DNA of 64,000 nt from NCBI GenBank assembly GCA_023388515.1, contig JAEWGD010000005.1, forward strand, positions 1 to 64,000. Reading direction: 5' to 3'. The notes under the pieces are model-generated. The model was not told where the DNA came from. It saw only the letters and a program-made list of their open reading frames with translations, and did no database searches. This DNA comes from Bacillota bacterium. GTDB lineage: Bacteria; Bacillota; Clostridia; Oscillospirales; Ruminococcaceae. Made by a program: the position numbers and the translations under genes. Below are positions 17,118-25,361 of this stretch, one piece after another. The stretch's first letter is position 1. Each line of letters begins with the position of its first letter.

Positions 17118-17504
17118 ATGCCACATACCGTAGAATTAAAAAGCAGTCCATATGCCATACCGTTCGGTTCGTTTGTTTTTGTTATTTCATCATATAAAAT
17201 AGAGTCGGCGGTATCTTTTATCAGCAAGCCAACTGTAAGTGGTTCAATTATACTGCAAAATCAAGGGAGAAAGCCAACTGCATTGACGATTAGGGGCAAG
17301 TTTCATCAAACTCAAGCACCGATAGCACCTATTCTTAGTGGATACCTTAACGGAAACACAAATTTTTCTTTTGGCTTTAATCGCATGAGATTTTCAGGGC
17401 TTTATCTGTCGAAGTTTATCTGTAATGAATCAACAGACGACCAATTTTCTGAATATGAGTTAACATTTATTACGAAAAACAGCATTACGGAGGTGGAGGG
17501 ATAA
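17118..17504 (+). CDS. Phage tail-region protein, unknown function
   Basis: A 128-residue beta-rich protein (PYAIPFGSFVFVISSYKIES, TALTIRGKFHQTQAPIAPIL, RMRFSGLYLSKFICNES). Its content resembles proteins that precede baseplate-hub proteins in contractile or siphoviral tails, which modulate local DNA- or peptidoglycan-facing assemblies. AAAGGAGGG fixes the ATG at 17118. Its stop overlaps the next ATG by one base. Confidence 0.5.
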   Translation: MPHTVELKSSPYAIPFGSFVFVISSYKIESAVSFISKPTVSGSIILQNQGRKPTALTIRGKFHQTQAPIAPILSGYLNGNTNFSFGFNRMRFSGLYLSKFICNESTDDQFSEYELTFITKNSITEVEG

Positions 17505-18436
17505 TGACAACAGTAAGACTTGAATTAACGGATATAAATGGCAGTGTATACTCCTCAGGTGATTGCTTTTTCTTTAGCTTTGAAAAGGAGTCATACACGC
17601 CATACACAAGCCTTAATGCCTCATTTTATTTTAATACAAGTGTACCAAATCCTAAGGAAGCTTCCTTTTACATTGACGAAAAGAGGATACATCATGGAAT
17701 TATTGACAGGATTGATTTTTGTATGGAGCAAGTCGGCAAGCTAATGGTAAAGCTTACATCAAAAGGCTTTACCTCAATGCTCATACAAAATCAGCTAGAG
17801 CCAGGACTTAAACCCAATGTTTCGCTCAATTCGCTGATGGATAGCTTTATCCCTATTCCAAATGTAACTCATGAGAATAACGCAAACACGCAAAATTATA
17901 TTTTCGTCAAGGAAAACTCAAATATGTGGGATTCCATTGCAAATTTAAGCTATAAACTACTTGGGACTTATCCATATATTGAGGGTACGAATACTGTTCG
18001 CATTTCCCCGAAAGCAAGTCCCATAAATGTAAATCTTAACAATGAAAATATGCTTTCATACGGAATTGTAAACGATTACACTAAGATTATTAGCGATTAT
18101 CATATGCAAGACATCAACGGTGATTACAGCGTCTATAACCTTTCAAACCCAGTCGCATATGGCAGAAACATTGTTCGTCACAAGCATATCGACATCGACA
18201 GGCAATATTTATCTTCTCCACAAGACGCATTAGTTTACAGAATTGCACACAGCATGAGAGGATTTTTCTCATACTATGGCGAATATCAAGGTTACAATGG
18301 TGAGGATTTATGCGACACCCTCACAATCGCAGGAATTATTACCAACGCAAGAATAAACAGGCTAGTAATCAACGGCAACGCAAAAGGTATATCCACCAAG
18401 TCCTATGCCTATTATGATAATTTTTACAATCTGTAA
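17504..18436 (+). CDS. Phage baseplate hub-like protein
   Basis: A 310-residue protein of XkdQ/gp27-like appearance: N-terminal beta domain with PYTSLNASFYFNTSVPNP and IDEKRIHHGIIDRIDF, then a helical middle, LIQNQLEPGLKP, and the DSIANLSYKLLGTYPYIEGT segment that in hub proteins precedes a second beta domain. It ends the cassette: no tail tube, tape measure, fibre, holin or endolysin follows. All genes from terS to here are open and well spaced. Confidence 0.55.
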   Translation: MTTVRLELTDINGSVYSSGDCFFFSFEKESYTPYTSLNASFYFNTSVPNPKEASFYIDEKRIHHGIIDRIDFCMEQVGKLMVKLTSKGFTSMLIQNQLEPGLKPNVSLNSLMDSFIPIPNVTHENNANTQNYIFVKENSNMWDSIANLSYKLLGTYPYIEGTNTVRISPKASPINVNLNNENMLSYGIVNDYTKIISDYHMQDINGDYSVYNLSNPVAYGRNIVRHKHIDIDRQYLSSPQDALVYRIAHSMRGFFSYYGEYQGYNGEDLCDTLTIAGIITNARINRLVINGNAKGISTKSYAYYDNFYNL

Positions 18437-18533
18437 CATTTTTATCCCAACTGAATACTATATAGTATTGGAGCAGTTTAATGAAAAATCATTTTAGCGA
18501 ACCGTCTGCTCACCATTTTGGTGCTGTTCCAAA

Positions 18534-18568
18534 AAACACTCGAAATATTGTTATTTCGAGTGTTTTTT
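18534..18568 (+). terminator. Intrinsic terminator ending the phage cassette
   Basis: AACACTCGAAATA and its complement TTATTTCGAGTGTT form a long stem with a tiny loop followed by a T run. Confidence 0.88.
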
Positions 18569-18577
18569 ATCGCCCAC

Positions 18578-18648
18578 AGCCTACGGCTATGAGGCTGCCG
18601 CCTCAAACTCCGCTAAACTTTTTGAAAAAAGTTTAATCAAAAACTTTT
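18578..18648 (+). repeat. Triple-hairpin repeat, copy 3
   Basis: AGCC/GGCT, GAGGC/GCCTC, then AAACTTTTTGAAAAAAGTTT and the CAAAAACTTT tail. It follows the phage-cassette terminator. Remaining bases to 18707 hold nothing recognisable. Confidence 0.9.
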
Positions 18649-18707
18649 ATATAGATAGTGTGTATTATATATTGAATTGTAAGGCTTAGTTGGAACGCTA
18701 ATTACAA

Positions 18708-19145
18708 CTACTTCTTCTTTTTGTGATAGCTAATAAAGTCAAACCTTATTTGCTCGGAAATAAAATTCAACATCTGTCCCGTCGAATCAATCAAATCAGT
18801 AACCGTTTCTGTATCAATCTCAAGAGGAATATCAGCAGGATACCTCGTTTCAATATAATAACGGTTAAGATTCGCACACCTCACAAGCCATTGCGAAAAA
18901 TGCCCGTCAACCTGTGATGCCTGTTTACAAAGCCAAGTTAAGTTATGACCATCAAACAGCTTGTTTTTCTTAAAAAGCAAATAGCCTTTAAGTGCCTTTT
19001 CTATACATTGCTGGCAATGGAAAGCCACAATGGTATAACATCTTTCATCATCAACAAGATTCTTTGCAGCAAGGAAGTCAATATTCGCATTAAAAAGCCA
19101 ATCGAAATAACGCCTGCTGTCACTGCCTTTATATCCCCTACTCAT
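18708..19145 (-). CDS. HEPN domain protein
   Basis: A 145-residue four-helix HEPN protein of the PF05168 type: FDWLFNANIDFLAAKNL, the signature FHCQQCIEKALKGYLL, a GHNLTWLC segment and the conserved NRYYIETRYPADIP. It overlaps the preceding nucleotidyltransferase-like gene by 8 bases, the classic HEPN/MNT arrangement, in which HEPN is often an RNase toxin. The usual catalytic R-x4-6-H is not evident in this sequence, so RNase activity is doubtful. It could act in regulation or host defence. Confidence 0.8.
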   Translation of the reverse strand: MSRGYKGSDSRRYFDWLFNANIDFLAAKNLVDDERCYTIVAFHCQQCIEKALKGYLLFKKNKLFDGHNLTWLCKQASQVDGHFSQWLVRCANLNRYYIETRYPADIPLEIDTETVTDLIDSTGQMLNFISEQIRFDFISYHKKKK

Positions 19146-19446
19146 AAAGCAAAGTCCCCGTATTATTTATTTTCCAAGCGAAAGTACCAATATCATCTTT
19201 TAAGTCATTCCATTCTGACTTTTTATAGATAACAAGGTCAAACGGAAGATCGCTATCTATCCCCATATATAAACTACATTCAAGTTCAGATACACTCGGT
19301 ACGCTATCAGCCACTATAAGACATAGCTTAAAGCTAGTAATCTCACCTGAGATATTAACCTTATTGCTTATAAGGAATATTTTCAAAGGGGAACAGATTT
19401 TAACGATTACATCAGCAATCGCTTTGATTTTTGATGTATCAATCAT
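19138..19446 (-). CDS. Degenerate MNT nucleotidyltransferase-like protein
   Basis: A 102-residue protein with the length and strand pattern of minimal nucleotidyltransferases that partner HEPN proteins. The catalytic motif is lost: the expected GS...SDxD region reads LISNKVNISG...TSFKLCLIV (about 25-45), lacking the Gly-Ser and both Asp. The third acidic position survives in LPFDLVIY (D70). A likely reading is an inactive antitoxin acting by binding. SD AGGAGTG precedes the ATG. Family assignment rests on context plus weak similarity. Confidence 0.55.
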   Translation of the reverse strand: MIDTSKIKAIADVIVKICSPLKIFLISNKVNISGEITSFKLCLIVADSVPSVSELECSLYMGIDSDLPFDLVIYKKSEWNDLKDDIGTFAWKINNTGTLLYE

Positions 19447-19473
19447 ACTATCACTCCTAAAATTGATTTAAAG

Positions 19474-20316
19474 TTATATTATGGCGGATGCGTGTCTAGT
19501 TACATGACAGCCCATATTTATAGCAACAGGAAGTCCTGCAATATGGGTAGGGTATTCCTCTATATTGACACAAAGTGCTGTAACAGTACCACCAAAGCCT
19601 TGTGGGCCAATGCCAAGCTTATTAATTTCCTCAAGCATTTTCTGCTCCAAATCGGCGTACAAAGGTTTAGGGTTTCTTATGGAAACATCTCTACACAACG
19701 CTTTTTTAGCAAGGTATGCACAATGCTCAAAGCTCCCACCAATGCCCACACCAGCGATTATAGGAGGGCAAGGGTTACTCCCAGCAACAGAAACGCTGTC
19801 CACAACAAAGTTAATAATGTCATCAACAGTTGCTGATGGTGTAAACATTTTCAGTGCAGACATATTTTCACTGCCAAAGCCTTTTGGGCAAACGTCAATT
19901 TTTACCTTGTCGCCCTCAACAATGGAGGTATGTATAACAGCAGGAGTATTATCGCCCGTATTCACCCGTTCAAGAGGGTCGGAAACAATCGAGCAACGCA
20001 AATACCCATCCGTATACCCCCTTGCAACGCCCCTATTTATAGCGTCAACAAGACTTCCGTTTTCAAAATGAACGTCCTGTCCTATTTCCATGAAAATAAT
20101 CGCCATACCCGTATCTTGACATATAGGAATGTTTTGCTCCCTAGCAACGTCAATATTTCTTGTTAGGTCGATAAATATTTCACGACCAACAGGCGATTTT
20201 TCTAAATTAACACTATTTTTTATTTTCGTTTCAAGACTTTTTGGAAGATGTAAGTTAGCTTTAATACAAAGCACCTTAACTGTATCTTCAATTATTTTTA
20301 TATCTATATTTCTCAT
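19474..20316 (-). CDS. Fumarate hydratase class I, alpha subunit
   Basis: The 280-residue alpha subunit of the iron-sulfur two-subunit fumarase (or tartrate dehydratase). Cluster cysteines are visible in PICQDTG, SNPCPPII and INMGCHVTRH; GIGPQGFGGTVTALCV is the family signature near the C-terminus. The beta subunit normally lies immediately downstream but is not found in this window; the downstream genes are MNT and HEPN. Either it is encoded elsewhere or the enzyme is incomplete. AGGAG precedes the ATG. Confidence 0.9.
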   Translation of the reverse strand: MRNIDIKIIEDTVKVLCIKANLHLPKSLETKIKNSVNLEKSPVGREIFIDLTRNIDVAREQNIPICQDTGMAIIFMEIGQDVHFENGSLVDAINRGVARGYTDGYLRCSIVSDPLERVNTGDNTPAVIHTSIVEGDKVKIDVCPKGFGSENMSALKMFTPSATVDDIINFVVDSVSVAGSNPCPPIIAGVGIGGSFEHCAYLAKKALCRDVSIRNPKPLYADLEQKMLEEINKLGIGPQGFGGTVTALCVNIEEYPTHIAGLPVAINMGCHVTRHASAII

Positions 20317-20388
20317 TTATTTCTCCTAACAATTCCCACGCTAAGCCACAACTTCAGTTTAAAATTCTAACTGGTAACTTCGCCAAAA

Positions 20389-20440
20389 AATGCGGTCCAG
20401 CGTGCTACGCTGGTCGGGGTCAAGGGGTGAAACCCCTTGT
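20389..20440 (+). repeat. Two-hairpin repeat, copy B
   Basis: Stem one CCAGCG/CGCTGG, stem two CAAGGGG/CCCCTTG with a TGAAA loop. It lies between the amidohydrolase and fumarase genes and leads directly into a tandem repeat. Confidence 0.85.
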
Positions 20441-20506
20441 TCCTTGACCTTATCCCTTGACTTATCCCTTGACTTATCCCTTGACCTTATCCCTTGACTA
20501 TCTTCC
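20440..20506. repeat. Tandem 12-13 bp repeats
   Basis: Five successive units of the form TTATCCCTTGAC or CTTATCCCTTGAC. The last unit ends inside the final codons of the amidohydrolase gene, so the array may have formed by slippage at its 3' end. Confidence 0.85.
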
Positions 20507-21641
20507 CCTCAATCATAACAAGCGTTGGCTCACTCAAGATATCAAGTGGATTCGCTGTATTATAAAGCTGTAAATCAGCGTCTTTTCCGACCTCAATACT
20601 TCCAATTCTATCAGCAATACCGATAATTTCGGCAGGATTTATAGTAATCGCACGCAACGCCTCATCATAAGGCAAGCCGCCTTTGACACAGACAGCAGCA
20701 GATGTTGGCAGATATTGAATAGGAATTACTGGGTGGTCCGTACAAATACAAATATTGACATTGCTTTTATATAATTCGCTTGCATTTTTTTCATTAAGGT
20801 CTTTCAACTCTGGCTTTGATCTATCGCAAATAACAGGGCCTACAATTGCATTAACTTTTTCCTTGCCAAGAATATCAGCAACAAGATGCCCCTCCGTTGT
20901 ATGAATTAGCACTAAATCCAAATCAAATTCATTTGCAATACGAATTGCAGTGAAAATATCATCTGTTCTATGGCAATGAAAATGAGCCTTTTGTTTTTTG
21001 CTTATGATAGGAACAAGTGCCTCACATTTTATATCATATTCAGGAGCGTCCATGTTTTCCTTATCGTTATCATAAGCTACTAAGTCGTCATAATATTTCT
21101 TTGCCTTATGAAGTCCCTCACGAATTATAGCAGTTGTTGCCATTCTTGTGACAGGAGTTTGACTCTTATCATTATACACCGTTTTAGGATTTTCACCAAG
21201 TGCAAATTTAACACCAATTTTGTCGATAACCATATCATCAACACGCCTGCCAAAGGTTTTAATTGCAATCATTTCACCACCGACAGCATTCGCACTTCCA
21301 GGAGTAGTAACAACGGTTGTAATTCCTCTTTTATAAGCCTCCTCGAAGCAGAAATCAAGTGGATTTACGCCATCAATCGCACGAACATGAGGAGTAAAGG
21401 GGTCGCTTGCCTCATTGCAATCATCACCCTCAAAGCTAATACCATTTTCAATAATTCCAAGATGAGTATGAGCGTCAACAAACCCAGGAATTAGCAGTTG
21501 ACCCTTGCCGTCAATATCGTTTTTGGATACAGGTGCAGAACCCTCACCGATATTGGAGATTTTCCCATCACGAATTTCAACCCAACCATTTTCAATTTGC
21601 AAACCAGACATTGTATTTATTTTGACATTATATATTATCAT
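20487..21641 (-). CDS. Amidohydrolase family protein
   Basis: A 384-residue metal-dependent hydrolase of the imidazolonepropionase/dihydroorotase-like superfamily. Metal ligands appear in FVDAHTHLGI (HxH), HFHCHRTDD, LVLIHTTEGH and ICTDHPVIP (final Asp); the C-terminal INPAEIIGIADRIGSIEVGK and ADLQL close the composite beta domain. The substrate is unknown. The chosen ATG follows AGAGGTTG; an upstream TTG would overlap aroK. It is last in the fabD-aroE-aroK-amidohydrolase operon. Confidence 0.85.
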   Translation of the reverse strand: MIIYNVKINTMSGLQIENGWVEIRDGKISNIGEGSAPVSKNDIDGKGQLLIPGFVDAHTHLGIIENGISFEGDDCNEASDPFTPHVRAIDGVNPLDFCFEEAYKRGITTVVTTPGSANAVGGEMIAIKTFGRRVDDMVIDKIGVKFALGENPKTVYNDKSQTPVTRMATTAIIREGLHKAKKYYDDLVAYDNDKENMDAPEYDIKCEALVPIISKKQKAHFHCHRTDDIFTAIRIANEFDLDLVLIHTTEGHLVADILGKEKVNAIVGPVICDRSKPELKDLNEKNASELYKSNVNICICTDHPVIPIQYLPTSAAVCVKGGLPYDEALRAITINPAEIIGIADRIGSIEVGKDADLQLYNTANPLDILSEPTLVMIEGKIVKG

Positions 21642-21643
21642 TT

Positions 21644-22147
21644 TCAACCTCTATTATTTGTTAATAGCTCAAAAATATCTTCAGCTATTTCATTAGGCGT
21701 CCCATTGGAAATTATCGACAAAGAGGAATTAGCCTTGTAAATCGGATATCGATTATTATACAAATCCTCTAGCTGTTCAGCTGTATTATTGAAAACAAGA
21801 GGGCGATTTTTATCACCAGAAATGCGTTCATAGCAAGTTTTAAAGGGGACATCTAAGAAAACCACAGCCCCACTTTTATTTGCAATTTCTGCATTTTTAT
21901 CATTAAGCATTGCCCCGCCACCACAAGCTATAACCATTTGTTTCCCAGAAAGCTGCTCAATCGCCTTAGTTTCAAGAATACGGAAGTGTTGTTCACCATT
22001 TTGTTTGAATATTTCAGCAATCGTCATATTTTCTCTACCCTCGATATAATTATCCATATCGACAAAATTCACGCCAAGAAGATTAGCAAGAATAAGTCCG
22101 ACTGTTGATTTTCCACAGCCCATAAACCCACAAAGAAAAACTGTCAT
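21644..22147 (-). CDS. aroK: Shikimate kinase
   Basis: Phosphorylates shikimate with ATP in the chorismate pathway. The 167-residue protein has the Walker A GFMGCGKST, the substrate-binding DMDNYIE, ACGGGAML and the lid segment GDKNRPL. Its start overlaps the aroE stop (ATGA), so the two chorismate genes are coupled. Normal family length. Confidence 0.95.
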   Translation of the reverse strand: MTVFLCGFMGCGKSTVGLILANLLGVNFVDMDNYIEGRENMTIAEIFKQNGEQHFRILETKAIEQLSGKQMVIACGGGAMLNDKNAEIANKSGAVVFLDVPFKTCYERISGDKNRPLVFNNTAEQLEDLYNNRYPIYKANSSLSIISNGTPNEIAEDIFELLTNNRG

Positions 22148-22977
22148 CTAAAGTCAGCCTCCACTTTCTGTTCACTTTCAGCAATAAGCTTATCAATCTG
22201 TTCAGTGGTAAAAGAACCGTTATACCAGATTTCATGAGCCTTAACAGCCTGTAACACAAGCATAGCCATACCACCGATTGCTTTCTTTCCAAGTTTTTCA
22301 GCAGTAGTAATAAGCTTTGCTTTAACTGGATTGTATATCGCATCAAAAACGGTTTCGCAGTTGGAGATAACCTCCTCAGAAACAGGACAAACATCTGATT
22401 TAGGGTACATTCCAACAGGTGTAGCATTAATCAGCAAGTCGTAATTGCCATTTATTTCATTTATCAGTACTACTTCAACTTTTGAATTAGGGGATATAAC
22501 GGAGATTTCAGCAAGCAAATCTTCAGCCATTTTCCTTGCGTCCTCAATAATAGCGACAGTCAGCGTAGCACCATGCAAAACAGCCTCAATCGCCATCATT
22601 CTACCCACACCACCACAGCCCAAAAGCAGAACATTTCCGTCAAGAGGAAAACCTTTTAACGAACGCAAAAACCCCTCACAATCCGTGTTATATCCAACAA
22701 GTCTACCGTTATTATTATGTACACAATTGGTAGATTTATATCTTTCAGCAGTAGCATCTAGAATGTCTAAATGTGGAATAATTGCTGTTTTATATGGAAT
22801 AGTAATATTATATCCATTCAGCGTACTCAACCCACTTACTTTATCTTCAAAGTCATTACTTGCAATATCCGTACAATCATATTCAGCAGAAGTTTCTGAC
22901 ATTTCAAAAAGCTTTTGATGTATAAACGGTGACATAGAATGTCCCAACGGATGACCTATTAAGGTGTATTTCAGCAT
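22144..22977 (-). CDS. aroE: Shikimate dehydrogenase
   Basis: Reduces 3-dehydroshikimate with NADPH. The 277-residue product has the substrate motif GHPLGHSMSPFIH, catalytic Lys in YNITIPYKTAI, NTDCEGF, the nucleotide loop LLLGCGGVGRM (the usual GxGGxxR pattern ends M here), and NATPVGMYP. It overlaps fabD by one base (TAATG). Confidence 0.95.
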   Translation of the reverse strand: MLKYTLIGHPLGHSMSPFIHQKLFEMSETSAEYDCTDIASNDFEDKVSGLSTLNGYNITIPYKTAIIPHLDILDATAERYKSTNCVHNNNGRLVGYNTDCEGFLRSLKGFPLDGNVLLLGCGGVGRMMAIEAVLHGATLTVAIIEDARKMAEDLLAEISVISPNSKVEVVLINEINGNYDLLINATPVGMYPKSDVCPVSEEVISNCETVFDAIYNPVKAKLITTAEKLGKKAIGGMAMLVLQAVKAHEIWYNGSFTTEQIDKLIAESEQKVEADFR

Positions 22978-23906
22978 TATCTTCCCTCCGAGTAGAACAT
23001 ATTTAATGTAGAATTAAGAGTAGAAATATTCTCAATATTATAAGCCTCAGCATTAGGTAGAGTTTTCTTAACAAGCCCTGTTAAAACCTTGTTAGGACCT
23101 AGTTCTATAAAGGTATCTATCCCAAAGTCAGCCATAGAATTTAGCTCTGAAGTGAACTTAACAGGCGAAACTATGTGCTTTGCAAGCAGTGACGGCATAT
23201 CTGAAAAATCAGTAAGCTCTCCACCGATAACATTTGAGAAAAATGCTTTTGATGGCTTTTTAAAGTTTACATTTTTAATTTTAGCATAGAATTCATCAGC
23301 AGCACTCTGCATAAGCTTTGAATGGAATGCAGACGCAACCTTTAAAGGCATAACTCTTGCACCCTCTTTAGTGAGCCTTTCTGTTGCAACAGCGACAGCC
23401 CTACTTTCACCAGCGATAACGGTTTGAACAGGTGAGTTGTAATTTACAGGAACAACATAGCCGTTAACCTTTTCACAAATCTCCTCAACCTTTTCAGCAG
23501 AAAGTTTTAACACAGCAGCCATAGCACCATTACTTTCAGTGGCAGCTCTATCCATTGCCATCGCTCTTGCCTTGATAACCCTGAACCCCTCCTCAAGTGT
23601 GAGGATTTCAGAAGCAACCATAGCAGCATATTCCCCAAGCGAATGTCCAGCGACAGCGTCAAAGCTAATTTCGTTCTTAATTGCCACATTAAGGCATAAA
23701 AGCGATGTAGCCATAATTGCTGGCTGTGTATTCACGGTTTTTGCAAGCTGTGACTCATCGTCCTCAAACGTAACCTTTTTCAAATCAAATCCAAGAATGT
23801 CGGAGGCAGTATCGAAGATAAACGAGAATTCGGGATAGTTGGTGAGCAACTCCTTTCCCATTCCGATATATTGTGAGCCTTGCCCTGAAAATAAAAATGC
23901 GTTCAT
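22977..23906 (-). CDS. fabD: Malonyl-CoA:ACP transacylase
   Basis: Loads malonyl groups onto acyl carrier protein. The 309-residue protein carries FSGQGSQYIGMG, the catalytic GHSLGEYAA serine, the AFHSKLM histidine and GPNKVLTGL. It is transcribed divergently from the main fatty acid operon, leading the aroE-aroK-amidohydrolase genes; in streptococcal-type clusters fabD usually lies between fabK and fabG. Start preceded by AAAGGAA. Confidence 0.95.
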   Translation of the reverse strand: MNAFLFSGQGSQYIGMGKELLTNYPEFSFIFDTASDILGFDLKKVTFEDDESQLAKTVNTQPAIMATSLLCLNVAIKNEISFDAVAGHSLGEYAAMVASEILTLEEGFRVIKARAMAMDRAATESNGAMAAVLKLSAEKVEEICEKVNGYVVPVNYNSPVQTVIAGESRAVAVATERLTKEGARVMPLKVASAFHSKLMQSAADEFYAKIKNVNFKKPSKAFFSNVIGGELTDFSDMPSLLAKHIVSPVKFTSELNSMADFGIDTFIELGPNKVLTGLVKKTLPNAEAYNIENISTLNSTLNMFYSEGR

Positions 23907-24224
23907 AGTAAAAATTCCTTTCAGTTCGTTATACTTTCTTTTGTGATATGAAAGTATATATTTCTAGCGTTTGAGCAGAGAACCTATAAAATAACCTATA
24001 AAATTACAATTCATCATATAGAAATGATGAATATGATATATAGGTAAAATAAACAAAAGTTAAGCTAAAAATTTGTGCAAAAAGTCAAAATTTGATTGAA
24101 GTTTGGGGAAAAGTAATTCATGTATTGAAAAAAAATAGAAAATAGCTTAATATAAAATAGAATAAGCTTACTAATAATATACCATATATTTTATAATAAA
24201 ACAACTTTACAGGAGGAATTTTTT
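23907..24224. promoter_or_regulatory. Divergent fabD/fabH control region
   Basis: A 318-base AT-rich region with no gene. It contains a perfect 9-base inverted repeat, ATTCATCAT and ATGATGAAT with a 6-base spacer (24009-24032), and a direct pair of AACCTATAAAAT (about 23978-24003). These could be a regulator site for both transcripts. It is not a clear FapR or FabT site. The fabH SD AGGAGG is at 24211-24216. Confidence 0.45.
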
Positions 24225-25211
24225 TTGCAAGGAATAAATATTTTAGGTACGGGTTTTTATGTACCCGAAAACATAATGACAAATGAAGACTTTTCTAAAA
24301 TTGTTGAAACCAATGATGAATGGATTACTTCCAGAACAGGTATAAAGCAAAGGCATATTTCTACTGGTCACCCAACTTGGTATTTAGGAGTTGAGGCAGC
24401 TAGAAAAGCCCTTCAAGATGCAGATGTAGACATAAGTGACATAGATTTAATTATAGTTTCAACAGCTACGCCCGATTTTTATACGCCCTCTTGTTCTTGT
24501 ATTATTCAACGTGAACTTAAACTTACAAACGCTATGACTATTGATGTCAACTGTGCTTGTGCTGGCTTTGTCTACGTTTTGGATATGGCTAGAAGATACC
24601 TTGCTACTGGAGATGTGAAAAAAGCACTTGTTATCGGTGTTGAAAACCTTTCTACTATTACTGATTATGACGATAGAGCTACTTGTATTCTTTTCGGCGA
24701 CGGTGCAGCAGCTTGCGTTGTCGAAGCGTCAGATAAACTCTATACAAGCTTTCTAGGTGCCGACGGTAACGGTGCAAAACATCTTATCGCTAAACATAAT
24801 AACCAAACTAGATGGCATAAAGATGACGAAAAATTCAACGACGGTACTCCAGAAACAAACAAACATTATCTCTTCCAAGACGGTAAAGAGGTATACAAGT
24901 TTGCAACAAAAATACTCCCTCTTGCTGCACTCAAAGCACTAGAAAAAGTAAATATGAAACCTGAAGATGTTAATTGCTATATTCCACACCAAGCTAATCT
25001 AAGAATTATACAAACCGCTTCCAATAATTTGGGTATTCCTATGGAGAAGTTTTATGTGACTTTGGATAAATACGGAAACACTTCTAGTTCAAGTATCCCC
25101 ATAGCATTTGACGAAGCCGTGAAAAATGGTATAATTAAACGTGGAGATAAAATCTGTCTGGTAGGTTTCGGTGCTGGACTAACCTACGGTGCAATCGTAC
25201 TAGAGTATTAA
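24225..25211 (+). CDS. fabH: 3-oxoacyl-ACP synthase III
   Basis: Starts fatty acid chains by condensing an acyl-CoA with malonyl-ACP. The 328-residue protein retains the triad: Cys112 in NCACAGF, His in IPHQANLRI and Asn in KYGNTSSSS. TTG start, 8 bases after AGGAGG. First gene of the fab/acc operon. Confidence 0.96.
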   Translation: MQGINILGTGFYVPENIMTNEDFSKIVETNDEWITSRTGIKQRHISTGHPTWYLGVEAARKALQDADVDISDIDLIIVSTATPDFYTPSCSCIIQRELKLTNAMTIDVNCACAGFVYVLDMARRYLATGDVKKALVIGVENLSTITDYDDRATCILFGDGAAACVVEASDKLYTSFLGADGNGAKHLIAKHNNQTRWHKDDEKFNDGTPETNKHYLFQDGKEVYKFATKILPLAALKALEKVNMKPEDVNCYIPHQANLRIIQTASNNLGIPMEKFYVTLDKYGNTSSSSIPIAFDEAVKNGIIKRGDKICLVGFGAGLTYGAIVLEY

Positions 25212-25217
25212 GTGCGT

Positions 25218-25288
25218 TTGCCTATCGGCATGAGGCTGCCGCCTCAAACTCCGCCAAGCTTTTTGAAAAAAGCTTGAGCAAAAACTTT
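25218..25288 (+). repeat. Triple-hairpin repeat, copy 4
   Basis: Just after the fabH stop. Stems TGCC/GGCA, GAGGC/GCCTC and AAGCTTTTTGAAAAAAGCTT, then CAAAAACTTT. The third stem differs from other copies by a paired change. Confidence 0.9.
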
Positions 25289-25361
25289 GAGTTTGTGTGT
25301 GTTAAAGCTATGCCGAATTGTTATGCTTAATTAGTTTAAGAAATTATATAATATATAAAAT

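Noticed and set aside
11221..18436. Complete prophage
   Set aside because: No integrase, replication, tape-measure, fibre or lysis gene and no attachment repeats were found; only a cassette is supported.
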